Part shown: positions 31,602 through 38,324 of the stretch, in pieces | How the letters are laid out: each line of letters opens with the position of its first letter | Numbering within the stretch: position 1 is the stretch's first letter | Source of the DNA: JBBDWJ01 sp040902925 | GTDB lineage: Bacteria; Acidobacteriota; Terriglobia; Bryobacterales; UBA6623 | Assembly: GCA_040902925.1 (NCBI GenBank) | Contig: JBBDWJ010000118.1 | Coordinates: 1-38,324 of the forward strand | Direction: 5' to 3' | Length of the DNA stretch: 38,324 nucleotides | Notes under the pieces: model-generated | What the model saw: only the letters and a program-made list of their open reading frames with translations | Told to the model about the DNA's origin: nothing | Databases searched by the model: none | Translations under genes and position numbers: made by a program

Positions 31602-33995
31602 GTGCGTATCTTATTTCGCTATGTCTTTCGGGAAGTCCTGGTCAGCGCCTTAATCGGCTCCGGCGTTTTTACCTTTGTGCTGTTCCTTCCCTCCGTGGGC
31701 CAGGTCATGGAGCTGCTGATTCGGCCCAGCGCCGCCAGCGGAGACATCCTGCGGCTCTTCTGGCTGATGCTCCCACAATGGTTTCGTTTTTCGATTCCCA
31801 TGGGCGTGCTGGTCGGCGTTCTGGTGGGCCTGGGGCGGCTTTCCAGCGATCGCGAGGTTACCGCGATGCGGGCGGCGGGCGTTCCGGGCCGGCGTTGCGT
31901 GTTGCCCGTGGGGATACTGGCCGTGCTGGCGGCAACGATTTGCGCGGTCTCCACGCTCTATCTCAATCCGGTCGCTCGCCAGGATCTGCACGCCATTACC
32001 GAGACCTTGAAGATCTCGCAGGCCACGGCGGAGGTTCCGCCGCGCGTGTTCATCGAGGAGTTCCCCAACCGCGTGCTCTATGTTCGCGACGTGGTGTCCG
32101 GGCCGGTGGTGCACTGGAAGGGCGTCTTTTTGGCGGATATGCGCTCGCCCGCCGAACGCGGCTCTCCAGGCGGTGTCGGCGGGGCCGTGGACGGTCCTCG
32201 CATTACGGTCGCGCCCGAGGCCATTGTCGTGCCGCGTCCCGAACAAGACCGGCTGCAGTTGACGCTGCCGAGCGCCACCGTCTTCGAGGAATCCTTCGAC
32301 CCCACCCAGTACCACACCAGCACCTACGAGCAGGGCGACCAGGTATTGGAAACCCGGCCGGCGGATCTTTCCGCGCGAAACCGGCCGGTCGATTGGATGG
32401 ACACGCTGACCCTGATGGACGCGTCCCGCAACGGAGGCGACCCCGTCACCTCAGGCATCGAGCTGCACCAGCGGTTCGCGTTTCCGATAGCCTGCCTGAT
32501 TCTGCCCATGGTCGGTATCCCACTTTCGATCTCCACGCAGCGCGCCGGCAAAAGCGTGGGGATCGTATTCAGCCTGCTGCTGTCGTTCCTCTACTGGATG
32601 ATCATGATCGGCGGCGTGGCGCTCGCCAAACAAGAGGCGCTGCCGGTTTGGCTCGCCATCTGGATGGCCAATATTCTATTTGGCGTATCGGGACTGTTCA
32701 TGCTGTGGCAGTTGGATGCGCCGAACCGCCGCGATATCGCCGCTGCGATCTCCGGGCGGGTGCGCTCGTGGGTCTTGCGGGTGCGTTCCGAGGCCGAGAG
32801 CCGCCTGGGGGGCAACTCGAACGGGAAGGCGCCGAAAAAAACCGGCACCGGCCGGTTCCGGAAATTCCAGTCGCCCGATTCGGAACCGGGCATGGCGATG
32901 TCTTTCGTTCCCATCGTCGACCGCTACATGCTGCAACGGTTCCTGTTTTTTCTCGGCGTGCTCATGGCAACGTTCGTTGCGATCTGGTTCGTGTTCAGCT
33001 TCTTCGAGTTGCTCAGCGACATGCTAGCCCGTGAGAAGATGGCGTTGTTTGTTCCCTACCTCTATTACCTGACGCCGTTTCTGGTGTACGAGACCGCGCC
33101 TCTCGCCGTGCTGGTGGCGACGCTGGTGTGTTTCGGCCTGCTCGCCCGCCACCACGAGCTGACGGCGTTCAAGGCTTGCGGCGTGAGCCTCTATCGCCTG
33201 GCGGCCCCAGTACTGCTGACGGCGACAGCACTCAGCGCCCTGCTGTTTGCGCTCGACTACTACTACCTTCCCGAGACCAACCGCAAGCAGGATGCGATTC
33301 GCGACGAGATCAAGGGCCGCCCCGTCAGGACCTTCCTGCGCCCAGACCGCCAATGGACGGCGGGCAAGTCGGACCGCATCTTCTACCATCTTTTTTTCGA
33401 TCCGCGACAAAAAATGCTGGCGGGAGTAGACGTATACGACTTCGATGCCGAGCCGTTCCGCCTACGGCGCCACATCTCGGCCGAGCGCGCCCGCTGGGAC
33501 GCCGAACAGAACGCCTGGGCCTTTGAAAACGGCTGGGTCCGGGAGTTCAACGAAGAACAGTCTCCGCCCCGTTTCGAGCAGTACAAGATAAGGGCTTTCC
33601 CTGACCTCGAAGAAGAACCTTCTTACTTCCTCAAAGAAGAGCGCCAGCACCAACAAATGAACTGGACGGAGCTACGCGCGTATATACTGGACTTGACGCA
33701 GAGTGGTTTCGACACGGTCCGGCTGCAGGTGCAATGGTACAAGAAGTTATCGTTCCCGTTTTTCGCACTGAGCATGGCCATCCTGGCGATACCGTTTTCG
33801 ATCTCGAGCGGTCATCGGAGCTCCCTCTCTCCGGTAGCTTTCGGCATCGGGCTGGCGATCGCGTACTACGCGCTCAACTCGCTGTTTGAGCAACTGGGGC
33901 GCGCGAGCCAGTTGAGTCCGGCCATTGCCGCCTGGGCGCCGAGTTTGATCTTCGCCCTCAGCGGCGCTTATTTGATCCTTAGAATCCGCAGCTAA
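31602..33995 (+). CDS. LptF-LptG fusion: LPS export ABC permease in one chain
   Basis: This 797-residue protein joins two YjgP/YjgQ permease modules. The first (residues 1 to about 375) starts MRILFRYVFREVLVSALIGS and has GVLVGLGRLSSDREVTAMRAAGV. A periplasmic beta domain follows (VFIEEFPNRVLYVRDV), then FPIACLILPMVGIPLSI. A basic linker (RVRSEAESRLGGNSNGKAPKKTG) leads to the second module from about residue 430. That has PIVDRYMLQRFLFFLGVLMATF, LARHHELTAFKACGVSLYRL, DPRQKMLAGVDVYDFD and SFPFFALSMAILAIPFSIS. LptF and LptG are usually separate subunits that, with LptB, extract LPS from the inner membrane. Here about 12 membrane segments are predicted. A GTG start without a Shine-Dalgarno is set by homology of the first residues. 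lptB, lptC and lptA are not nearby. Confidence 0.92.
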   Translation: MRILFRYVFREVLVSALIGSGVFTFVLFLPSVGQVMELLIRPSAASGDILRLFWLMLPQWFRFSIPMGVLVGVLVGLGRLSSDREVTAMRAAGVPGRRCVLPVGILAVLAATICAVSTLYLNPVARQDLHAITETLKISQATAEVPPRVFIEEFPNRVLYVRDVVSGPVVHWKGVFLADMRSPAERGSPGGVGGAVDGPRITVAPEAIVVPRPEQDRLQLTLPSATVFEESFDPTQYHTSTYEQGDQVLETRPADLSARNRPVDWMDTLTLMDASRNGGDPVTSGIELHQRFAFPIACLILPMVGIPLSISTQRAGKSVGIVFSLLLSFLYWMIMIGGVALAKQEALPVWLAIWMANILFGVSGLFMLWQLDAPNRRDIAAAISGRVRSWVLRVRSEAESRLGGNSNGKAPKKTGTGRFRKFQSPDSEPGMAMSFVPIVDRYMLQRFLFFLGVLMATFVAIWFVFSFFELLSDMLAREKMALFVPYLYYLTPFLVYETAPLAVLVATLVCFGLLARHHELTAFKACGVSLYRLAAPVLLTATALSALLFALDYYYLPETNRKQDAIRDEIKGRPVRTFLRPDRQWTAGKSDRIFYHLFFDPRQKMLAGVDVYDFDAEPFRLRRHISAERARWDAEQNAWAFENGWVREFNEEQSPPRFEQYKIRAFPDLEEEPSYFLKEERQHQQMNWTELRAYILDLTQSGFDTVRLQVQWYKKLSFPFFALSMAILAIPFSISSGHRSSLSPVAFGIGLAIAYYALNSLFEQLGRASQLSPAIAAWAPSLIFALSGAYLILRIRS

Positions 33996-34001
33996 GGGTC
34001 G

Positions 34002-34038
34002 AAGCCGCCACCACTGTTTTTGGTGGGTCGACGGCTTT
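34002..34038 (+). terminator. Hairpin between the LptFG fusion and the dehydratase
   Basis: AAGCCG-CCACCA pairs with TGGTGG and, after a 5-nt bulge, CGGCTT, around a T-rich loop. A short TTT follows. It starts 7 nt past the stop and probably ends the LptFG transcript. Confidence 0.45.
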
Positions 34039-34060
34039 CATTCATACCCCCGGGAGTTTT

Positions 34061-35029
34061 ATGGTTTCGTTTATTCAAGAAGCCAATCAGCGGATTTTCT
34101 CGTACGTCTGGCATACCCCTCTGGTGCGCTCCGAGCCTTTGACCATGTTGGGGCGCGGCAAAGTGTGGCTGAAGCTGGAGTCGTTACAGCCCACCAGTTC
34201 GTTCAAAGTCCGGCCGGCGTTCAACGCCATGCTGGCTCACCTCGATCAGGCGCGGCAGGCTGGCGTGGTGACCTCGTCGTCGGGTAACTTCGCGCAGGCC
34301 ACCGCTTACGCCGCGCGCGAGCTTGGCATCGACGCGCAGATCGTGATGATGGAGGGCGCCTCGCCGTTCAAGATCGAGCGCACGCGCGGGTTCGGCGGCC
34401 AGGTGGTGCTGTGCGAAAACACGTTCGAAGCGCGTTGGGATACGACGTTCCGGATTCAGCGTGATTCCGGCCGGCTGCTGTTGCATCCCTATGATTCGGA
34501 GGAGACGATCGCCGGCGACGGCACGATCGGGCTCGAGCTTCTGGAAGCGCTCGAAAGCGACTTCTGCGTGGTCGTACCGATCAGCGGCGGCGGCCTGGTG
34601 GCTGGCATCGCGTCGGCGGTGAAAGCCTTTCGTCCATCGTGCCGCGTTATCGGCGTGCAGCCGAGCGCCAACCCCTCGATGGCCGAATCGAAGCGCCAAG
34701 GGAGCCGGGTCTCGGTCCCGCCGCGGGGATCGATGGCCGACGCGCTTTCGGTATTGACGCCCGGCAAGCTGACCTTCGACATCGTCAACGACCTCGTTGA
34801 TGAGGTGGTGCTGGTGGAAGAGGACGAATTCGCCGCCGCGGTAAGGCTGCTGGCAGAGGAACAGAAACTCGTCGTTGAGCCCGGCGGCGCGGCGGGCGTA
34901 GCGGCCTGGATGGCAGGCAAGATCGACAATCGCGGCCTGGACGTCGTGTGCATTGTCAGCGGCGGCAACGTCGTGCCGGCAAAATTCGCACAACTATTGC
35001 AGGAAGCCAGCGTAGCTGTAGCGGGGTGA
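34061..35029 (+). CDS. Threonine/serine dehydratase-family PLP enzyme
   Basis: The 322-residue fold-type II PLP enzyme has the lysine motif SLQPTSSFKVRPAFNAML (Lys49), the substrate loop SSSGNFAQATAYAARELGI and the phosphate-binding glycine loop VPISGGGLVAGIA. VVCIVSGGNVVP closes it. The usual Arg-Gly-Ala after the lysine motif reads Arg-Pro-Ala. It likely deaminates L-threonine or L-serine to a 2-oxoacid. There is no C-terminal ACT-like regulatory domain, so it resembles the short, catabolic or promiscuous type rather than isoleucine-regulated IlvA. The related serine racemase or hydroxyaspartate ammonia-lyase activities cannot be excluded. Confidence 0.9.
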   Translation: MVSFIQEANQRIFSYVWHTPLVRSEPLTMLGRGKVWLKLESLQPTSSFKVRPAFNAMLAHLDQARQAGVVTSSSGNFAQATAYAARELGIDAQIVMMEGASPFKIERTRGFGGQVVLCENTFEARWDTTFRIQRDSGRLLLHPYDSEETIAGDGTIGLELLEALESDFCVVVPISGGGLVAGIASAVKAFRPSCRVIGVQPSANPSMAESKRQGSRVSVPPRGSMADALSVLTPGKLTFDIVNDLVDEVVLVEEDEFAAAVRLLAEEQKLVVEPGGAAGVAAWMAGKIDNRGLDVVCIVSGGNVVPAKFAQLLQEASVAVAG

Positions 35030-35035
35030 CAGCAA

Positions 35036-35063
35036 GTGGGACAGACAATCCTGTCTGTCCACC
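35036..35063 (+). repeat. Family A palindrome, copy 4
   Basis: GGACAGACA-atcc-TGTCTGTCC (35039-35060) is a perfect 9-bp inverted repeat. The flanking GTG and CAC extend the symmetry with one skipped base. It lies 7 nt after the dehydratase stop and may serve as its 3' hairpin. Confidence 0.75.
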
Positions 35064-35178
35064 CTCTGTTCAATTTCTATCCGAGGGTAGAGCTAGCGTT
35101 TCGATCCAAAGGTAGAGGTGGCGCGTTTTTCAAAGGCCTGTAGCAACCGGCAGGCAAGCGGCGGTAGAGTAGAACAAA

Positions 35179-35340
35179 ATGAACACCGAACGTTCTAGGC
35201 CTGCCGCCCCGCCACCCTCGAAGCCGAAAGAAGATCCCTGCCTCTACTGCCCCTGCTGCTCCACGCGGCTGGCCGAGCTGAAGTGCAAGCTGCTCTGCCA
35301 CAAGTGCGGCTATTTCATGAGCTGCGCCGACTACCACTAG
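35179..35340 (+). CDS. Small cysteine-rich zinc-ribbon-like protein (53 aa)
   Basis: An ATG frame encodes 53 residues: a Pro/Lys-rich N-terminus (MNTERSRPAAPPPSKPKED), then a compact domain with eight cysteines at 21, 24, 26, 27, 36, 40, 43 and 49. The spacing (C-x2-C-x-C-C ... C-x3-C-x2-CGY ... SCADYH) suggests one or two zinc sites or a small metal cluster. The ATG is preceded by an A-rich stretch rather than a clear Shine-Dalgarno. I recall similar short zinc-ribbon proteins in diverse bacteria, but no function. The regular pattern makes it a convincing gene despite its length. Confidence 0.8.
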   Translation: MNTERSRPAAPPPSKPKEDPCLYCPCCSTRLAELKCKLLCHKCGYFMSCADYH

Positions 35341-35524
35341 CCGAGCGTTGACTCAGATCGCTGCGCGTCGCTTTCCAGCGATCGCCCGTCGGAACGCGGC
35401 GTAGCCCCATGCGCGGTGTTGGCTAGGGTTTCTTTGCGAGAATGGACCTATCTCCGTACTGGTTCCCAGCGCAGCGCCATGGACTGGCAAAAGCTCCGTC
35501 GAGCCTGCCGGCCTCGTCACGCGG

Positions 35525-36334
35525 CTGACCGCGGATGGCTCCGGGGCATCGCGGGAGGCGGAAGTCCGTTGGGCGCTGCTTGCCGATACGCACGTCCCGG
35601 CTGACCCGTCCCGTGATTACAAGGGATTTCGGCCCGCGGAGCACACGGCGGCGGCCGTCGCGGACATCCTCAAATTGTCGCCACAAGCCGCGTTGATCGC
35701 AGGAGACCTGGCCTGGGACCAAGGCCTGCCGCCGGACTACACGCACCTGCACGAACTGCTCGGGCCGTTGGCCTGCCGTCTGCCGTTGTGCCTGATGCTT
35801 GGCAATCACGACAACCGGCAAGCGTTTCTGAAGGAATTCTTCCCTTCGCAGGCGGAGCCCGGGCAGGGCATTGAAAAAATCCTCACCGTTGTCGAGCACG
35901 GCCCGATCCGCTGGATACTGCTGGATTCATTGATTCGTACCGACATCGTGGCCGGGCTGCTCGGCAAAGCACAGCGCTGGTGGCTTCGCCAGTTGCTGGA
36001 AGCGTCGGACGCGCGGCCCACCTTGATCGTGGTGCACCATCCGCTGGATGACGAAGACGACAGCCTGCTCGACAGCGACGGCTTGCTGCGGTTGCTGCGG
36101 CCATTCCGGCAAGTCAAAGCGGTTCTGACCGCGCACGATCACTCTTATCGCATTGGTTCGCCGCAGGGCCTCCCCATCGTCAGTCTGCCGGCGGTGGGCA
36201 TGCCGTTTGAGGATCAGGAGCCCGTCGGCTGGGTCGAGGCTTCGCTGTCAGCCAATCAGGGGGTATTTACGTTTCACGCCCTGGGGGAAAATCGGCGAGG
36301 GGACGGCGTGTCGCAAACCTTGACCTGGAGCTAG
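35525..36334 (+). CDS. Metallophosphoesterase (calcineurin-like), N-terminus unresolved
   Basis: The enzyme domain is clear: WALLADTHVPAD (Asp-x-His), ALIAGDLAWD (Gly-Asp), LMLGNHDNRQAF (Gly-Asn-His-Asp/Glu), LIVVHHPLDDEDD and VLTAHDHSYRIG. These are the five blocks of di-metal phosphoesterases; the substrate is unknown. The first normal start codon in frame is a TTG at 35675, which would delete the Asp-x-His motif. The frame is open upstream to 35405 with coding-like sequence but no ATG, GTG or TTG. I mark 35525, a CTG, as a placeholder. An ATG in another frame at 35442 (MDLSPYWFPAQRHG) suggests a frameshift near 35520, either real or a sequencing error. No signal peptide is seen in any frame. 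Confidence 0.75.
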   Translation: MTADGSGASREAEVRWALLADTHVPADPSRDYKGFRPAEHTAAAVADILKLSPQAALIAGDLAWDQGLPPDYTHLHELLGPLACRLPLCLMLGNHDNRQAFLKEFFPSQAEPGQGIEKILTVVEHGPIRWILLDSLIRTDIVAGLLGKAQRWWLRQLLEASDARPTLIVVHHPLDDEDDSLLDSDGLLRLLRPFRQVKAVLTAHDHSYRIGSPQGLPIVSLPAVGMPFEDQEPVGWVEASLSANQGVFTFHALGENRRGDGVSQTLTWS

Positions 36335-36456
36335 CCCGCATGTTTCACAAGGATTCGGCTGCGAGGCGTGATAAGCCCGCGTCTACTTCGTTGCGCTCGT
36401 ATCCATGGGCTTCTGACGCCTCTCGCTCCGACCCCTTGTGAAACATAGCGGGCTAG
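36331..36456. repeat. 126-nt interrupted inverted repeat in a convergent gap
   Basis: Outer arms CTAGCCCGC + ATGTTTCACAAGG (36331-36352) pair with CCTTGTGAAACAT + GCGGGCTAG (36434-36456), broken only by one extra A. Inner stems follow: GCGAGGCGT (36361-36369) with ACGCCT-CGC (36416-36426, 2-nt bulge), and AAGCCC (36373-36378) with GGGCTT (36407-36412). The left arm contains the phosphoesterase stop, and the right arm ends 1 nt from the transglycosylase stop. It could act as a bidirectional terminator or be a small mobile palindromic element. Confidence 0.75.
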
Positions 36457-36457
36457 A

Positions 36458-38324
36458 TCATTCCGCGGCGTCGGCCGACGCGACCGACGGCCGCTCGACC
36501 GGGTCGCCGCCGTAGAGCCGGCGGTAAATATCTGCATTGCGGAGTACCGACTGCACGTAACCGCGCGTTTCGGTGAAAGGAATGGTCTCGACGAATTTAC
36601 CGGGCTCGTCAAAGTCCCCCCACTGGATCCACTTAGCTGCGCGGTGCTCGCCCGCATTGTAGGCCGCCAGCGAAATCTCCAGCTCGTTTTGATAGCGGTC
36701 GAAGACCTGTTTCAGGTGCAACGTCCCCAGGCGCAGGCTGAGCTCAGGCTGGTAGAGGTGCGGCGTCGCGAAGGATGGAATGCCCAACCGCTGCGCCAGG
36801 CCCCGCCCTGTCGCCGGCATGATCTGCATCAGCCCCATCGCGCCGGCATGGGAGTGGGCTTCGGGGTTGAATTCCGACTCCTGGCGGATCAGGCCCGCCA
36901 CCAGATAGGGATCCAGTTGATGGGGCGCGGCGCTGGCCTGCAATTCGTCACCCCAGGGCATCGGGAAAAGGCTTTCCCAGAACTCCAGGGGCATCGATTC
37001 GAGCGGCATCCGCAAATAGCCGTAGCCGTAGCGCTTCATGTACCGCAGTCCGCGATAGTTGACGCCTCGCGCCACGCTCTGGCGATACAGTTCGAGTCCG
37101 AGATAGTGCGCATCGCTCGCCCGGTAGTCGCCGGTGAGCAGTTCCTTTTCGGCGTCCTCGCCAAGCCCCAGCTCAAACAGCACTTTGCCGCGGTGCAGCA
37201 GGGCGCGGGTTTCGTCGCTCGATTTTTCGCTCAGCGTGCGCGCGCCCGATACAGCGCGAAGAAACTTTGCCGCCAGCGGATGGGTCTGCCCCTCGGGCTG
37301 CCCGATCTCGGCCAGCCTTTGCCGGGCCAGCAGGCTGCTGTAGTAGTGCGGGAAGGAGCGGTCGATTCCAGCGTAGAGATCCCTGGCCAGCGCCTGGTCG
37401 CCCTCTTTTTCAGCCAGCCGCCCCAGCCAATAAGCTGCTGTCGCTGCCTGCTCCGAATTCGGATACAGCGTCAGATGCTCTTCAAACAGCGGCCGCGCGC
37501 GGGGATCCCGTTCGAGGTAAGCCCGCCAGCAGACCTTCCAGTGCGCCTTGGAGGCATTCTCGCCTTTGGGAAAGTTTCGCGCCGCCAGCTCGTAGTATTT
37601 GCCGTACTGCCGCGTGTCGTTCTCGAGCAGGTAGTGGTTGCCCAGAGCAAACAAGGCCTCTTCGTACCAGCGCGACTTGGGATGCTTGCGGTCGAACTCC
37701 GCGAGGCGGCGCTCGAACTCGCTGGTCTGATTTTTCCGGCGGGCGCACTGCACCAGGTAATAGAGCCGTTTCGCGTCGCTTTCGGGGTCGGCGACATCGA
37801 GGCCGCGCAGCCAGGCGTAGGCGTTGGTGGTGCGCAGGCGCTCGTAGTCGGAAGCTCCAATGCCGACCCGGGCGCGGTCGAGATCCTTGCCCGACAGGCC
37901 AGTAACCGCCAACTGATATTCTGAACCGGCGCGCGCGTACTGGCGGCCCTCGAACAAGGCCTCAGCCCGCGCCAGCCGCCACGACGCGGGCGCATCCGCG
38001 TACGCCGCTCCCATCCGCTGCCGCAGCGCGTTTAGGCGCTCTTCCACCTCGGAGGCTTGCGGCGAAAGCGGGTAGTAGTAATAGACGCGGCGGTATGTCT
38101 CAACCGCCTCGTTCAGCCGCCCTTCAAGCTCATCCACCCGCCCCAGCAGATACAGCCGCACGGGTTCGGAAATGATTTTTTTGACCTGCTCGAGGACTTC
38201 GCGGGCTTTGTCGGGATGCTCGGCTCGGATCAAGCTCTCCACGCGCACACGAACCGCCGCGGGCGCCAGCCGGCCGCCTGCGTAACGCGTCTGAAAATCA
38301 GCCAACACCCAGGCCGCGCCGGCG
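36458..38324 (-). CDS. Soluble lytic transglycosylase (Slt-like), N-terminus beyond window
   Basis: The frame enters from the right edge without a start (the GTG at 38308 is internal: the upstream codons continue in frame), so more than 620 residues are visible. Most of it is a helical TPR-like superhelix (ARAEALFEGRQYARAGSEYQLA, AYWLGRLAEKEGDQALARDLYAG). The C-terminal catalytic domain of about 150 residues has LIRQESEFNPEAHSHAGAMGLMQIMPATG with the catalytic Glu. ISLAAYNAGEHRA and FVETIPFTETRGYVQSVLRN follow. It cleaves peptidoglycan glycan strands with anhydromuramic ends in the periplasm. The signal peptide is expected outside the window. It converges on the phosphoesterase gene across the inverted repeat. 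Confidence 0.93.
   Translation of the reverse strand, partial: AGAAWVLADFQTRYAGGRLAPAAVRVRVESLIRAEHPDKAREVLEQVKKIISEPVRLYLLGRVDELEGRLNEAVETYRRVYYYYPLSPQASEVEERLNALRQRMGAAYADAPASWRLARAEALFEGRQYARAGSEYQLAVTGLSGKDLDRARVGIGASDYERLRTTNAYAWLRGLDVADPESDAKRLYYLVQCARRKNQTSEFERRLAEFDRKHPKSRWYEEALFALGNHYLLENDTRQYGKYYELAARNFPKGENASKAHWKVCWRAYLERDPRARPLFEEHLTLYPNSEQAATAAYWLGRLAEKEGDQALARDLYAGIDRSFPHYYSSLLARQRLAEIGQPEGQTHPLAAKFLRAVSGARTLSEKSSDETRALLHRGKVLFELGLGEDAEKELLTGDYRASDAHYLGLELYRQSVARGVNYRGLRYMKRYGYGYLRMPLESMPLEFWESLFPMPWGDELQASAAPHQLDPYLVAGLIRQESEFNPEAHSHAGAMGLMQIMPATGRGLAQRLGIPSFATPHLYQPELSLRLGTLHLKQVFDRYQNELEISLAAYNAGEHRAAKWIQWGDFDEPGKFVETIPFTETRGYVQSVLRNADIYRRLYGGDPVERPSVASADAAE

Noticed and set aside
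31778..33034. 418-codon plus-strand ORF in a second frame
   Set aside because: It is a frame shadow of the LptF-LptG gene, with Arg/Gly/His-rich composition and no membrane segments.
35675..36334. TTG start for the metallophosphoesterase
   Set aside because: It would remove the Asp-x-His metal motif that is present in the same frame upstream.
36644..37924. 426-codon plus-strand ORF
   Set aside because: Antisense to the lytic transglycosylase, which has a clear catalytic domain.

Overview
The window is a 38.3 kb chromosomal stretch from a GC-rich Gram-negative bacterium, most likely an Acidobacteriota member of the Solibacter/Bryobacter kind. I infer this from the VWFA-related secreted protein of the type expanded in Acidobacteria (4387-5541), Tat-exported sugar-enzyme paralogues, LptF/LptG-type permease modules (an outer membrane) and a high GC content with many short intergenic palindromes. 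No rRNA, tRNA, prophage, intact insertion sequence or CRISPR array was seen. Both window edges cut genes: a fucose-isomerase-like gene on the left and a lytic transglycosylase on the right.

Layout. 1-7.0 kb: a sugar isomerase-like gene, an unrecognised proline-rich protein, an exported PHP phosphoesterase, a thioredoxin-like ferredoxin, the VWFA protein, a stand-alone receiver protein and a UPF0173 metallohydrolase. 7.1-10.6 kb (minus): a DUF192 lipoprotein with larB, and a fused E1 alpha/beta 2-oxoacid dehydrogenase. 11.2-19.4 kb (plus): a glycosyltransferase, the pyrimidine cluster pyrR-pyrB-pyrC, a large UPF0182 membrane protein and a Tat-exported TIM-barrel isomerase. 19.9-22.0 kb: a divergent EF-G-like GTPase. 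22.1-25.0 kb: a type IV pilin-like protein, a ChbG/HpnK deacetylase, a toxin-first HigBA module and a small secreted protein. 25.1-27.8 kb (minus): the def-fmt-argJ operon. 28.0-29.7 kb: a cupin and a Tat-exported enolase-superfamily dehydratase. 30.5-34.0 kb: GDPD and a single-chain LptF-LptG fusion. 34.1-38.3 kb: a threonine/serine dehydratase, a 53-residue cysteine-rich protein, a metallophosphoesterase with a problematic N-terminus and the lytic transglycosylase.

How the genes work together. Most is housekeeping: UMP synthesis, N-formyl-methionine cycling with arginine synthesis, LPS export, wall turnover and 2-oxoacid oxidation. The exported PHP, isomerase and enolase-family proteins suggest periplasmic carbohydrate-acid metabolism.

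The least explained material is intergenic. Two families of palindromic repeats sit in gene gaps. One carries a second stem in which four base pairs differ between copies and all four are compensated, which points to selection on structure. A 126-nt interrupted inverted repeat fills a convergent gap, and a run of three hairpins precedes the cupin gene. Two short genes, at 30063-30230 and 35179-35340, are easily missed by length cut-offs.
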